Origin: Muribaculaceae bacterium Isolate-002 (NCI)
Lineage (GTDB): Bacteria > Bacteroidota > Bacteroidia > Bacteroidales > Muribaculaceae
Reading direction: 5' to 3'
DNA: 64,000 nt
Assembly: GCA_004102805.1 (NCBI GenBank)
Contig: SCEG01000005.1
Span: forward strand, 1-64,000
Shown in pieces: positions 36,991-46,425 of the stretch. The position numbers and the translations under genes were made by a program. How positions within the stretch are numbered: the first letter of the stretch is position 1; each line of letters starts with the position of its first letter. Under the pieces are notes generated by a model that searched no databases, had not been told where the DNA came from, and was given only the letters and a program-made list of their open reading frames with translations.

Positions 36991-39225
36991 ATGAAGCAAA
37001 CCGAAAATAGAAAGACAATAAGGTCAGGCGTAGTGTCACTGATGCTCTCGGTCATGGCGGCCGGTGGTGTCAGTGCCACAAAAACGCCTGTCGATTACGT
37101 GAACCCGTATATCGGCAATATCAGCCATCTGCTGATGCCGACATTCCCGACTGTGCATCTGCCCAACGGCATGATGAGGGTGTATCCCGTCAGAGGCGCA
37201 TATACCGACAGCCGTATCAACGGGCTTCCGCTGATTGTTGTCAATCATCGCGAATGTCAGGCGTTCAACCTGTCGGCCACGCAGAGTCTCGGAGCAGACT
37301 CAGAGTTGCCGTATTCGATAGTGACGGATTATGACAACGAGACAATCACGCCTTACAGCTATGCCACCGACATCGACGGCCAGAACATACGCGCCGAATA
37401 CACCCCCTCGCGTCATTCGGCGGTCTATCGTCTGACTCCCGATCAGGAGAAAGATGACATGACACTGATACTCAATGCCCGCAACGGCGAGATGAAAATC
37501 GACGGACGGAGCATAAGCGGCCATCAGTACACCTGGGGAGGTGTCAGGATATATATTTATGCCGAGGTTGACAGAGTGCCGTCGGCGGCAGGAGTGCTGT
37601 CGGGCGGAAAGATGTCTGCTTCAAACGAGGGAAAGGGTGATGAAGCGTGTGTGGTGATGACGTTTGACCCGACACTTCCGGTTGAAGTGCGCTACGGCGT
37701 GTCGTATATCGATGCGGAGCAGGCGCGAAAGAATATGGAGCTCGAAGTCGGACATTCGGGTTTCAACGATGTCATGAAACAGGCGCGCAAGGCGTGGAAC
37801 GACGAGCTTGGCAAAATCATTGTCGAGGGTGGCAGCGAAGCCGACAAGGAGGTGTTTTATACGGCTCTTTATCGGTGTTACGAGCGCCCCGTCGATCTTG
37901 CCGAATACGGACGTTATCTCAATCCTGCCGACCGCAGAGTATATGCCGGCGAACATCATTACACCGACGACTGGCTGTGGGACACCTATCGTGCGACCCA
38001 CCCGCTGCGCATACTTCTGTCAGAGAGTCAGGAGGCCGATATGCTCAACTCGCTTATCGACTACGCCCGACGCTCGGAGCAGCAGTGGCTGCCGACATTT
38101 CCGGCTGTCAGCGGCGACTCCCACCGCATGAACTGCAACCACGGTGTAGCAGCTATAGCCGATGCAGTGGCAAAGGGTGTGGAAGGTGTTGACATTGCGG
38201 CCGGATACAAGTATGGCAAGGCTGCCGTCGACGACAAGACACTGGCGCCGTGGCGCAACGGCAAGGCCGGATATCTCAACCGTTTTTACCGTGAGCACGG
38301 ATATATTCCGGCTCTGCATCCGGGCGAGAAAGAGTATCTCGACGAGGTTGACGGCTGGGAGAAACGTCAGGCCGTGGCTGTGACACTCGGCACGGCCTAC
38401 GATGACTGGTGTCTGTCAGTGATAGCCGGGCACCTTGGCCTTGACGCTGACTCGGCCTATTATGCGGCGCGGTCGCAGAATTACCGTAAACTTTTCAATC
38501 CGGCCACATCGTTCTTCCATCCCAAAGACAGCGCCGGAAATTTCATCGAGCCGTTTGACTACAAGTTCTCGGGCGGCATCGGCGCGCGCGACTATTATGA
38601 CGAGAACAACGGCTGGACCTACCGCTGGGACTGCCAGCATGATATTCCCGGACTGATTGGGCTCATGGGAGGCAACGAACAGTTTATCGCAAATCTCGAC
38701 GATACGTTCAATGAGTGGCTTGGCAAAAACAAGTATGAGTTTTACAGCGTGCTTCCCGACCAGACAGGCAATGTCGGTCAGTTCACCATGGGCAACGAGC
38801 CGTCGATGCATATTCCGTATCTGTATAACTATGCGGGAGCGCCGTGGCGCACGCAGCGCCGTGTGCGTCAGCTGATACGCCAGTGGTTTCGTCCGGATGT
38901 GATGGGAATGCCCGGCGACGAGGACGGTGGCGGATTGTCATCGTTTGTGGTGTTCTCGATGATGGGATTTTATCCCGTGACCGGTTCGGGTGTCTACAGC
39001 GTGGGCACACCGTTCTTCACGAAGGTGAGGCTGCGCATGGAAAACGGCAAGGAGCTTGTTATCGAGGCTCCGGGGAGTTCTGACGAATGCAAGTATATCG
39101 GAGGCGCCACAATCGACGGCCGCACTCTTGACAGCCCGTGGTTCACTCACGAAGAAATCAGGAACGGCGCGAAGATAAAGCTGAAGATGAGCCGCCGCCA
39201 TACCGACTGGGGCTGTAAACAATAA
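36991..39225 (+). CDS. GH92-family alpha-mannosidase, second copy
   Basis: 744 residues with an N-terminal signal (MKQTENRKTIRSGVVSLMLS...). GH92 blocks are present: DYVNPYIGN, WLWDTYRATHPL, and DENNGWTYRWDCQHDIPGL, whose Glu aligns with the catalytic acid. The base-region block reads PGDEDGGGLSSFVVFSMMGF, in place of the more usual N-[DE]-D-C-G-Q-M-S-A-W. It is clearly different from the GH92 at 24647 (no extended similarity at the active site), so it probably cuts a different alpha-mannosyl linkage. It lies between the DUF1735 lipoprotein and the first GH30 gene. Confidence 0.9.
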   Translation: MKQTENRKTIRSGVVSLMLSVMAAGGVSATKTPVDYVNPYIGNISHLLMPTFPTVHLPNGMMRVYPVRGAYTDSRINGLPLIVVNHRECQAFNLSATQSLGADSELPYSIVTDYDNETITPYSYATDIDGQNIRAEYTPSRHSAVYRLTPDQEKDDMTLILNARNGEMKIDGRSISGHQYTWGGVRIYIYAEVDRVPSAAGVLSGGKMSASNEGKGDEACVVMTFDPTLPVEVRYGVSYIDAEQARKNMELEVGHSGFNDVMKQARKAWNDELGKIIVEGGSEADKEVFYTALYRCYERPVDLAEYGRYLNPADRRVYAGEHHYTDDWLWDTYRATHPLRILLSESQEADMLNSLIDYARRSEQQWLPTFPAVSGDSHRMNCNHGVAAIADAVAKGVEGVDIAAGYKYGKAAVDDKTLAPWRNGKAGYLNRFYREHGYIPALHPGEKEYLDEVDGWEKRQAVAVTLGTAYDDWCLSVIAGHLGLDADSAYYAARSQNYRKLFNPATSFFHPKDSAGNFIEPFDYKFSGGIGARDYYDENNGWTYRWDCQHDIPGLIGLMGGNEQFIANLDDTFNEWLGKNKYEFYSVLPDQTGNVGQFTMGNEPSMHIPYLYNYAGAPWRTQRRVRQLIRQWFRPDVMGMPGDEDGGGLSSFVVFSMMGFYPVTGSGVYSVGTPFFTKVRLRMENGKELVIEAPGSSDECKYIGGATIDGRTLDSPWFTHEEIRNGAKIKLKMSRRHTDWGCKQ

Positions 39226-39251
39226 TTTACTTAAAAGGAAAAAGATACGCT

Positions 39252-40676
39252 ATGATAAAGATAAAAGGATTGACTGTCGCGGTGTCACTGATGACAGCGG
39301 CGCTGGCAGCCGGAGCGACAGATGTGAGAATTATAACCTCGACTCCCGAATCGCAGTGGACTGACGGCGGGGTTGTGGAGTATGCCGCCTACGACAATAC
39401 AGTAAGCCATGACGTGATGGTGACCCGATATGTAGCCCAGACAATGAAAGGTTTCGGCGGATGCTTCAACGAGCTTGGCGGGAAGGCGCTCAAGAGCCTC
39501 GGCAAGAAAGAGCGGCAGCGTGTGCTCGAGGGATTGTTTCACCCCGAGGAGGGCCTTAATTTCAGCGTGTGCCGCACCCCGGTGGGTGCCAATGATTTTG
39601 CCACGGAATGGTATAGCTATGACGAGACTCCGGGCGATTTCGAACTGCGCAAGTTCTCGATCAAGCATGACCGAAAATATCTCATACCGTATATCAAGTG
39701 GGCGCAGGAAATCAATCCGTCGCTCCGTATATGGGCATCGCCATGGAGCGCTCCGCAGTGGTTCAAGACCAACGGCCACTATGCTAACCGAGCTGACGCA
39801 ATCAACGGACTCGACCCGTCGAAAGAGGCTCCTACCGGCACCGACCAGATGATACTCGAGCCGGAATATCTCACGGCCTACAGCCGATATCTTTCGCGTT
39901 ATGTCACCGAATATGCCGCGGAGGGAATCGAGATAAGCATGCTTCAGTTTCAGAACGAGCCGTATACGTTCAACATCTGGCCCAACTGCTCGTGGACGCC
40001 TCAGGCAATCACCCGATTTATAGGCGGCTACCTCGGGTCGGAGTTCGAGAAATCGCATCCCGGAGTGGAACTGTGGCTCGGCACTCTCAACACCGACCGC
40101 TTCGACCATGTGGAGACAATGATGTCAGACGAGGCGATGGCGCGCTATATCAAAGGTTTTGGTGTGCAGTGGGAAGGCAAGGATATCGTAGGCCGCATAT
40201 ATGAGAAATATCCCGAGCTGCCGATCATACAGACCGAGAACGAATGCGGCGACGGCAGCAATGACTGGGCTGCCGCCGAGCATACCTACGGACTGATGAG
40301 AAAATATATCGGCGACGGAGCCGGGCTATACATGTATTTCAACATGGTGCTCGGTGATGATTGCCGCAGTTCATGGGGCTGGAAGCAGAACGCGATGGTC
40401 GTGGTGGATACAAAGGCCAAAACAGCGCGTTTCACACCGGAGTATTATGCCATGAAACATGTGAGCCGCTATGTGCAGCCCGGAGCGAAACGACTGATGA
40501 CACTCGGCAATGACGGCAATCTGCTGGCGTTTGAGAATGCCGACGGCTCGCGTGTGGTGGTGATATATAATCCCGAGGAGCAGACAAAAGAAATGACAGT
40601 ATCGCTGAGCCGCGACGGAGTGATGAACCTGTCGTTGCAGCCCAAGTCGTTCAATACACTTCTGATAACCGAATGA
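39252..40676 (+). CDS. GH30 glycoside hydrolase, first of a tandem pair
   Basis: 474 residues; signal peptide at 1-22. GH30 features are GFGGCFNELGG at the start of the barrel, RIWASPWSAPQWFKTN, acid/base Glu236 in QFQNEPYTF, and the nucleophile block QTENECGDGSNDW, followed by the side beta-domain ending LQPKSFNTLLI. The block is most like the GH30 subgroup acting on beta-1,6-glucans; beta-1,6-galactanases and glucosylceramidases are in the same family, so the substrate remains open. The stop overlaps the start of the next GH30 gene (ATGA). Confidence 0.9.
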   Translation: MIKIKGLTVAVSLMTAALAAGATDVRIITSTPESQWTDGGVVEYAAYDNTVSHDVMVTRYVAQTMKGFGGCFNELGGKALKSLGKKERQRVLEGLFHPEEGLNFSVCRTPVGANDFATEWYSYDETPGDFELRKFSIKHDRKYLIPYIKWAQEINPSLRIWASPWSAPQWFKTNGHYANRADAINGLDPSKEAPTGTDQMILEPEYLTAYSRYLSRYVTEYAAEGIEISMLQFQNEPYTFNIWPNCSWTPQAITRFIGGYLGSEFEKSHPGVELWLGTLNTDRFDHVETMMSDEAMARYIKGFGVQWEGKDIVGRIYEKYPELPIIQTENECGDGSNDWAAAEHTYGLMRKYIGDGAGLYMYFNMVLGDDCRSSWGWKQNAMVVVDTKAKTARFTPEYYAMKHVSRYVQPGAKRLMTLGNDGNLLAFENADGSRVVVIYNPEEQTKEMTVSLSRDGVMNLSLQPKSFNTLLITE

Positions 40677-42103
40677 TGAGAGGCATGAAGAAGATAAACC
40701 TTACACTGGCGGCCATAATCTGTTGCGCGGCCGCTACGGCACAGAAAGTCGAGATGTTTTCAACCACGGAGACCGCTCCGTGGCAGCAGGTGAAAAATGT
40801 GAAATGGAGCGACAAGGTTCCTTCACAGCCTGAGCGTGCGGTCACGCTGACGCCGGTTGAGGCGCAGACAATCGACGGCATCGGCGGCACATTCAATGAA
40901 ATCGGCTGGGACATGCTGTGCTATCTTGAGCCGGAGCGGCGCCAGGCAATCCTCAATGACCTTTTCGGCAAGGATGGAGCGAAATTCAGCTACTGCCGCA
41001 TGCCGATAGGGGCGAGCGACTATGGCATGAATTTCTATTCGCTCAACGATGTCATCGACGATTTCGACATGGTAAACTTCTCGATTGACCGTGACCGTCA
41101 TATACTTCTTCGCTATATAAAGGAGGCGAAGAAAATCAATCCGGATCTGAAGATGTGGGCGTCGCCCTGGAGTCCGCCGGGATGGATGAAAATCAACAAC
41201 AGCTATGCCAGCGGATATGACTGGAGCGGCACCGACCACAACGGTCTGCAACCCGAGAGGCATATCGAGCTGCCTTGCACCGGTTTCAAGATGCAGGAGG
41301 GCTATCTGAAAGCCTACGCGCTCTATCTTGCGAAATTCTGCAAGGCTTACGAGGCCGAAGGGGTGCATATAGAGAATATAAACATACAGAACGAGCCCTG
41401 TTCCAACCATATTTTCCCGAGTTGTCCGTGGCGTCCGGAGGATATGGCATATTTCGTGGGTCGTTTTCTCGGCCCGAAGTTTGAGCAGGAGGGTATCGAC
41501 ACGGAAATAATATTCGGCACAATCAACCGCGACAATCCGGCGTTCACACGCACAGCGCTTGATGATCCGGAGGCTGCCCGATATTTCAAGGGTGCCGGCT
41601 TCCAGTGGGACGGCAAGGGCGCAATCCCCTATATTAGCAGGGAGTATCCGCACCTGAAGATGATGCATACGGAGGCCGAATGCGGCAACGGCAGCAATGA
41701 CTGGGCGGCCGCTGAGCATACCTGGTGGCAGATAAGCCATTATCTGCGCAACGGTGCGCGGGTGTTCACTTACTGGAACATGGTGCTCGATGACACCGGC
41801 ACGAGTCCGTGGGGATGGAAACAGAACTCGCTGATTTCTGTCAATCCGCGCACTCTTGAGGTCGACTATCATCCGGAGTATTATCTGATGAAGCACCTCA
41901 GCCGTTATGTCGAGCCTGGCGCGCGGCGCATAGTGACCGAAGGGGGTGACGACGACCTGCTTGTATTTGTCAATCCCGACGGAGGTCAGGTGGTGGTGAC
42001 AGTCAACCGTCAGGACACGCCGAAAGAGATTGTGCTGAGGAAGGGTGACCGTTATCTGACGGTGACCCTGCAGCCGAAATCATTCAATACGTTAAATATT
42101 TAA
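40673..42103 (+). CDS. GH30 glycoside hydrolase, second of a tandem pair
   Basis: 476 residues from the ATG overlapping the previous stop; the ATG at 40685 (MKKINLTLAAIICCAAATAQ) begins the signal peptide directly and may be the true start. GH30 blocks: GIGGTFNEIGW, KMWASPWSPPGWMKINN, acid/base in NIQNEPCSN, nucleophile block HTEAECGNGSNDW, and C-terminal LQPKSFNTL. It is a paralogue of the preceding gene, differing by an insertion around the substrate cleft (SGYDWSGTDHNG). The two probably cut the same backbone in different ways, for example internal and terminal. GH3 follows 18 bases later. Confidence 0.9.
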   Translation: MMRGMKKINLTLAAIICCAAATAQKVEMFSTTETAPWQQVKNVKWSDKVPSQPERAVTLTPVEAQTIDGIGGTFNEIGWDMLCYLEPERRQAILNDLFGKDGAKFSYCRMPIGASDYGMNFYSLNDVIDDFDMVNFSIDRDRHILLRYIKEAKKINPDLKMWASPWSPPGWMKINNSYASGYDWSGTDHNGLQPERHIELPCTGFKMQEGYLKAYALYLAKFCKAYEAEGVHIENINIQNEPCSNHIFPSCPWRPEDMAYFVGRFLGPKFEQEGIDTEIIFGTINRDNPAFTRTALDDPEAARYFKGAGFQWDGKGAIPYISREYPHLKMMHTEAECGNGSNDWAAAEHTWWQISHYLRNGARVFTYWNMVLDDTGTSPWGWKQNSLISVNPRTLEVDYHPEYYLMKHLSRYVEPGARRIVTEGGDDDLLVFVNPDGGQVVVTVNRQDTPKEIVLRKGDRYLTVTLQPKSFNTLNI

Positions 42104-42121
42104 TACCAAGATAAATACAAA

Positions 42122-44692
42122 ATGAAGATACAGAAACTGATAGCGGCCGGGCTGCTGAGCCTGGCGGGCACGGTCTGTGCGGCGGCACAGACTGCCGAGC
42201 TTTACAAAGACCCCAATGCGCCTATACCGGAACGAGTGAAGGATCTGCTCTCGCGCATGACAGTAGAGGAGAAGGTGTCGCTTATGATACACAATTCGCC
42301 CGGCATACCGCGTCTGGGCATTGACAAGTTCTATCACGGCAACGAGGCGCTCCACGGCATCGTGCGCCCGGGCAAGTTCACTGTGTTTCCGCAGGCCATC
42401 GGTATGGCGGCGACATGGAATCCAGCGCTTATCGGGCAGATGTCGGCCGCTATCTCCGACGAGGCCCGCGGCAAGTGGAATGCGTTGGAACTCGGCAAGA
42501 AGCAACACGACGGGTCGAGCGACCTGCTGACATTCTGGTCGCCGACAGTCAATATGGCCCGCGACCCCCGCTGGGGACGCACGCCCGAAACCTACGGAGA
42601 GGACCCGTATCTGACAGGCCGCATCGGCACGGAGTTTGTCAAAGGGCTTCAGGGCAATCATCCCCGCTACCTTAAAGCAGTAGCCACCCCGAAGCATTTT
42701 GCCGCCAACAACGAGGAGCATAACCGCGCTTCATGCAATGCGGTGATTTCAGAGCGCGACCTGCGTGAATATTATCTGCCGTCGTTCGAGCGATGCATCC
42801 GCGAGGGCAAGGCGCAGTCAATCATGACGGCCTACAATGCCGTAAACGGGGTGCCTTGCACAGTCAACCATTATCTGATACAGAAGGTGCTCCGCGGCGA
42901 CTGGGGCTTCCAGGGCTATGTCGTGACCGACTGCAGTGCGCCTGCATGGATGGTGACCCAGCACAAATTCGTGCGTGATTACGAGACAGCCGCCGTGCTT
43001 ATGATGAAGGCGGGCAATGACATAGAGTGTGCCGACAATGTCTACACTCAGCCGCTGCTCAATGCCTACAGGGATTATCGCGTGACCGACGCCGAGATTG
43101 ACTCTGTGGCTTACCGCATATTGCGCGGCCGCATGCTTCTGGGTCTGTTTGACGACCCTGCACTCAATCCCTACAACAGCATATCGCCTGACAAGGTGGG
43201 ATGCCGGGAGCATCAGGAGCTTGCCCTCGAGGTGGCGCGCCAGAGCCTTGTGCTGCTCAAGAATGAGAAAAACATGCTTCCGCTCAATGCCGGCAAGCTG
43301 AAGAAGATTGCCGTTGTAGGCCTGAATGCCGACCGTTGCGAATTCGGCGACTACAGCGGCACACCTGTCAACGAGCCTGTGTCGGTGCTTCAGGGCATCC
43401 GCAACCATGTCGGCGACGATGTGGAGATAATCCACGCACCCTGGGTGTCGCTCGCCACCGGATATGAGCCTATCTCGAAGGATTTCTTTCCCGAGGGTCT
43501 GAAAGCCGAATATTACAGGAATGCCAGTCTGCAGGGTGAGCCAGCGGTGGTACGCACAGATGAAGAGATTTATTACGATCCGTCGTGCCAGCCGCCGGAC
43601 CCGGCATGGTCGCAGCCTATGTCGGTGAGATGGACCGGAAAGCTGCGCCCCACGGTTAGCGGCGACTATGTGCTGTCGATGAAATCGGACGACGGTTGCC
43701 GGGTGTGGATCGACGGCAAGAAACTGATTGATTCGTGGGTGGAACGTCCGGCCACCAATGATGATGTGACCGTCAATCTCGAGGCAGGCAAGAGCTACGA
43801 TCTAAAGGTAGAGTATTTTGATGGCGGAGGCGACTGCTTCGCCCGCATGTTCTGGCGTGCACCGATACTTGACAGTGTCGACCGCATCGAGCTTTACGGC
43901 GATGCCGGCAAAGCTGCCGCTGAAGCCGATCTGACCATCGCGGTGATGGGTATCGACAAATCAATCGAGCGCGAGGGGCAGGACCGCTATACGCTCGAGC
44001 TTCCCGCCGACCAGCAGGAATTCATAAAGGAGATATATAAAATCAATCCCAACACGGTGGTGGTCATGGTGGCCGGAAGCTCGCTCGCCATCAACTGGAT
44101 GGACGAGAATATCCCCGCCATACTCTATGCCTGGTATCCGGGCGAACAGGGTGGCAATGCAGTGGCCGAGGCTTTGTTCGGCAAATATAATCCGGCCGGA
44201 CGTCTGCCTCTGACATTCTACCGGTCAATGGACGACCTGCCCGCATTCGACGACTATTCGCTCACCAACGGTCCGGGCCGCACCTATCAGTATTTCACCG
44301 GCAAACCGCTCTATGAGTTCGGTTACGGACTGAGCTATACGAAGTTCAAATACAGCAATCTGAAGATTGACACTACGGCTGAGGGAGTCGACGTAAGTTT
44401 CAAGGTGAGCAACACCGGCAAACGCGACGGCGACGAGGTGGCGCAGGTGTATGTGAAATATCCCGACACGGGCACATACATGCCGGTCAAGCAGCTGCGC
44501 GGCTTTGAACGCATCAGTCTGAAGCGCGGCAAGTCGGAGACGGTCACAATCCGCATCCCCTACGACGAACTGCGTTACTGGGATGAGAAAGAACATGGGT
44601 TTGTGACTCCGCAGGGACGTTATGAAATCTATGTCGGGGCATCATCGGAGGATATCCGTCTGAAAGGCGAAGCCGAGGTGAAATTTGAGTAA
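42122..44692 (+). CDS. GH3 glycosidase with inserted PA14 domain
   Basis: 856 residues; signal peptide to about residue 22 (AGTVCAAAQ). GH3 N-terminal barrel with TFWSPTVNMARDPRWGR, KHFAANNEE and nucleophile Asp270 in YVVTDCSAPAW. The (alpha/beta)6 sandwich (ARQSLVLLKNE) is interrupted at about 460-600 by a PA14 domain (AEYYRNASLQGEP, SGDYVLSMKSDDGCRVWIDG), then resumes and ends in an Fn3-like domain (GDEVAQVYVKYP). GH3 with PA14 includes beta-glucosidases and beta-xylosidases. Next to GH30 it probably finishes oligosaccharides to monosaccharides in the periplasm. Confidence 0.93.
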   Translation: MKIQKLIAAGLLSLAGTVCAAAQTAELYKDPNAPIPERVKDLLSRMTVEEKVSLMIHNSPGIPRLGIDKFYHGNEALHGIVRPGKFTVFPQAIGMAATWNPALIGQMSAAISDEARGKWNALELGKKQHDGSSDLLTFWSPTVNMARDPRWGRTPETYGEDPYLTGRIGTEFVKGLQGNHPRYLKAVATPKHFAANNEEHNRASCNAVISERDLREYYLPSFERCIREGKAQSIMTAYNAVNGVPCTVNHYLIQKVLRGDWGFQGYVVTDCSAPAWMVTQHKFVRDYETAAVLMMKAGNDIECADNVYTQPLLNAYRDYRVTDAEIDSVAYRILRGRMLLGLFDDPALNPYNSISPDKVGCREHQELALEVARQSLVLLKNEKNMLPLNAGKLKKIAVVGLNADRCEFGDYSGTPVNEPVSVLQGIRNHVGDDVEIIHAPWVSLATGYEPISKDFFPEGLKAEYYRNASLQGEPAVVRTDEEIYYDPSCQPPDPAWSQPMSVRWTGKLRPTVSGDYVLSMKSDDGCRVWIDGKKLIDSWVERPATNDDVTVNLEAGKSYDLKVEYFDGGGDCFARMFWRAPILDSVDRIELYGDAGKAAAEADLTIAVMGIDKSIEREGQDRYTLELPADQQEFIKEIYKINPNTVVVMVAGSSLAINWMDENIPAILYAWYPGEQGGNAVAEALFGKYNPAGRLPLTFYRSMDDLPAFDDYSLTNGPGRTYQYFTGKPLYEFGYGLSYTKFKYSNLKIDTTAEGVDVSFKVSNTGKRDGDEVAQVYVKYPDTGTYMPVKQLRGFERISLKRGKSETVTIRIPYDELRYWDEKEHGFVTPQGRYEIYVGASSEDIRLKGEAEVKFE

Positions 44693-44712
44693 AAAATATA
44701 TGATTTAAAACC

Positions 44713-46035
44713 ATGAAAAAGAGATATATCGCCGGAATGATTGCCGGAGTTGCGGCATGGCATAATGCAGATGCGAAACTGTGGATCAATGAGATCATGC
44801 AGTCGAATATCGATGGCGTTTTTATGGCCGGTGATTTTCCTGACTCATGGTTCGAGATTTACAATGACGGCGACAATGCCGTGCGCCTTAACGATTACCG
44901 GGTCGGCGACAGTGACGATTTCGAAAAAGCGTTTGTGTTGAGCGGTTCGGTGGGAGTCGGCGCCAAAGGATACAATCTTATCTATTGCGATAAGGTGGGG
45001 AGCGGTTATCATACGGATTTCCGCATCGACTCCGGCAAGGGTAAATTGTATCTGTTTGACCCTCAGGGTGAAATTGTGGATTATGTGTCATACCCGAAGA
45101 TGCCGGCGCCCAATGTGGCGTACGGCAGGGCAGAGGACGCGTCGCAGGAGTGGGGCTATGAACTGTGTCCCACTCCTCGGGCGGCCAATGGCGGCGGCAT
45201 CACTTCGGTGACGCATTCCTACATCTATCATCCGCGCGATGCCGCGATGCCGATAGTCTCAATCAATACCAGTCAGGACTATTTCGATGATCCGGCAATA
45301 GGATTCTGGAACAATTTCGAGCAGAACTGGCGGCGTCCGGTCAATGTGGAATATTTCACGGAGTTGGGTGAGGAGAGTGTGATAAATCAACTCGGCGAGC
45401 TCAGGATACATGGCGGTTGGTCGAGAAACCAAGTGCAGAAGTCGTTGGCAGTGTATGCCAACAAGCGTTTCGGCACGAAGAGATACGGCTATGCTTTCTG
45501 GGACGACAGGCCTGATGTCGGTCAGTCGAAATCGTTTGTGTTGCGCAACGGCGGCAATGCGTTTACCGAAGCGCGTATCAACGACTCGTTCGTGCAGACG
45601 CTGTTCGGCCGCAACTGCGATAATCTTGACTGGCAGGCCTACCGTGCGGTGATATGTTACATCAACGGCAGATACCGCGGTATATATGCGCTCCGTCAGC
45701 GCTCAAACGAGGATTATGTCGAGGACTGTTATGACGGACTGGAGGATATCGACATGCTTGAGAACTGGGATGAACTCAAGGTTGGAACGATTGACAGTTT
45801 CGAGGCGCTTAAGGGGCTTTATGAAAACAATCCGGATTATCAACAGATGTCGCAGGCCATCGATGTTGAGAATTTCGCCAACCTGTATATAGCCGATGCG
45901 GCGGGTCGCAATGTGGCGTCGGTTTTTCCGTCGGCCGGGGCGGCTATGGTTGAAATCGGCGGCAAGGGGATATATGTGGTTGAGGTGACGCTCGCCAACG
46001 GGTCGCGCACTGTAAGAAAAGTGGCTGTGAGATGA
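44713..46035 (+). CDS. Lamin-tail/CotH-family protein, apparently shortened and joined to a sorting tail
   Basis: 440 residues. A signal peptide (MKKRYIAGMIAGVAAWHNADA) is followed by a lamin-tail domain at about 22-150 (LWINEIMQSN, WFEIYNDGDNAVRLNDYRV). The first half of a CotH-type domain follows at about 165-400 (PIVSINTSQDYFDDPAIG, LRIHGGWSRNQVQKSLAVYA, NGRYRGIYALRQRSNEDYV). Directly after IDVENFANLYIA (about 393) the chain turns into a Por-type tail (DAAGRNVAS ... GIYVVEVTLA ... RKVAVR). The CotH part that normally carries the N-T-D-W and D-L-D catalytic blocks is absent. An internal in-frame deletion is the simplest reading. CotH-type proteins can phosphorylate secreted proteins, but this one should be inactive. 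It overlaps the DUF1573 gene by 4 bases. Confidence 0.75.
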   Translation: MKKRYIAGMIAGVAAWHNADAKLWINEIMQSNIDGVFMAGDFPDSWFEIYNDGDNAVRLNDYRVGDSDDFEKAFVLSGSVGVGAKGYNLIYCDKVGSGYHTDFRIDSGKGKLYLFDPQGEIVDYVSYPKMPAPNVAYGRAEDASQEWGYELCPTPRAANGGGITSVTHSYIYHPRDAAMPIVSINTSQDYFDDPAIGFWNNFEQNWRRPVNVEYFTELGEESVINQLGELRIHGGWSRNQVQKSLAVYANKRFGTKRYGYAFWDDRPDVGQSKSFVLRNGGNAFTEARINDSFVQTLFGRNCDNLDWQAYRAVICYINGRYRGIYALRQRSNEDYVEDCYDGLEDIDMLENWDELKVGTIDSFEALKGLYENNPDYQQMSQAIDVENFANLYIADAAGRNVASVFPSAGAAMVEIGGKGIYVVEVTLANGSRTVRKVAVR

Positions 46036-46418
46036 AACGGAGACTGACCCGGATGATGCTTGTCGCGGCAATGGCCGCAGCTGTGCAGTGTGCAGTGGCG
46101 GAGAGTGCGTTGCAGTTTGCCGACACGGTGATCGATGTGGGCGATGTGAGCCGCAGCTCCTATATGCATGGATGTGTGTTCAGGTTTGTCAATATGTCGG
46201 ACAGCGTTGTGTGTGTCTATGGGGCGACCACGACATGCGCGTGCACTGTGCCCGATTATCCGCGTGAGCCTGTAGCGCCGGGTGGCAGCGGTGAGGTGAG
46301 GGTCGAATTTGATGCCACCGGACAGCCTGTCGGTCCTTTTGTGAAGAAGCTCAAGGTAATGGACACGTCAAGTCCGGGCAATGCGACAGTACTGAAAGTG
46401 ACGGGTCGTGTGATTTAG
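46032..46418 (+). CDS. DUF1573-family secreted protein
   Basis: 128 residues; signal peptide to about residue 23 (QCAVAES). The body is a single Ig-like DUF1573 domain: FADTVIDVGDVSRSS, FRFVNMSDSVVCVYG, the Cys pair in TTTCACTVP, and APGGSGEVRVEFD. DUF1573 proteins are common in Bacteroidetes and their function is not known. It starts inside the CotH stop (ATGA) and is the last gene of the long plus-strand operon. The AraC gene ends 8 bases away on the other strand. Confidence 0.85.
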   Translation: MKRRLTRMMLVAAMAAAVQCAVAESALQFADTVIDVGDVSRSSYMHGCVFRFVNMSDSVVCVYGATTTCACTVPDYPREPVAPGGSGEVRVEFDATGQPVGPFVKKLKVMDTSSPGNATVLKVTGRVI

Positions 46419-46425
46419 GCTCTTG

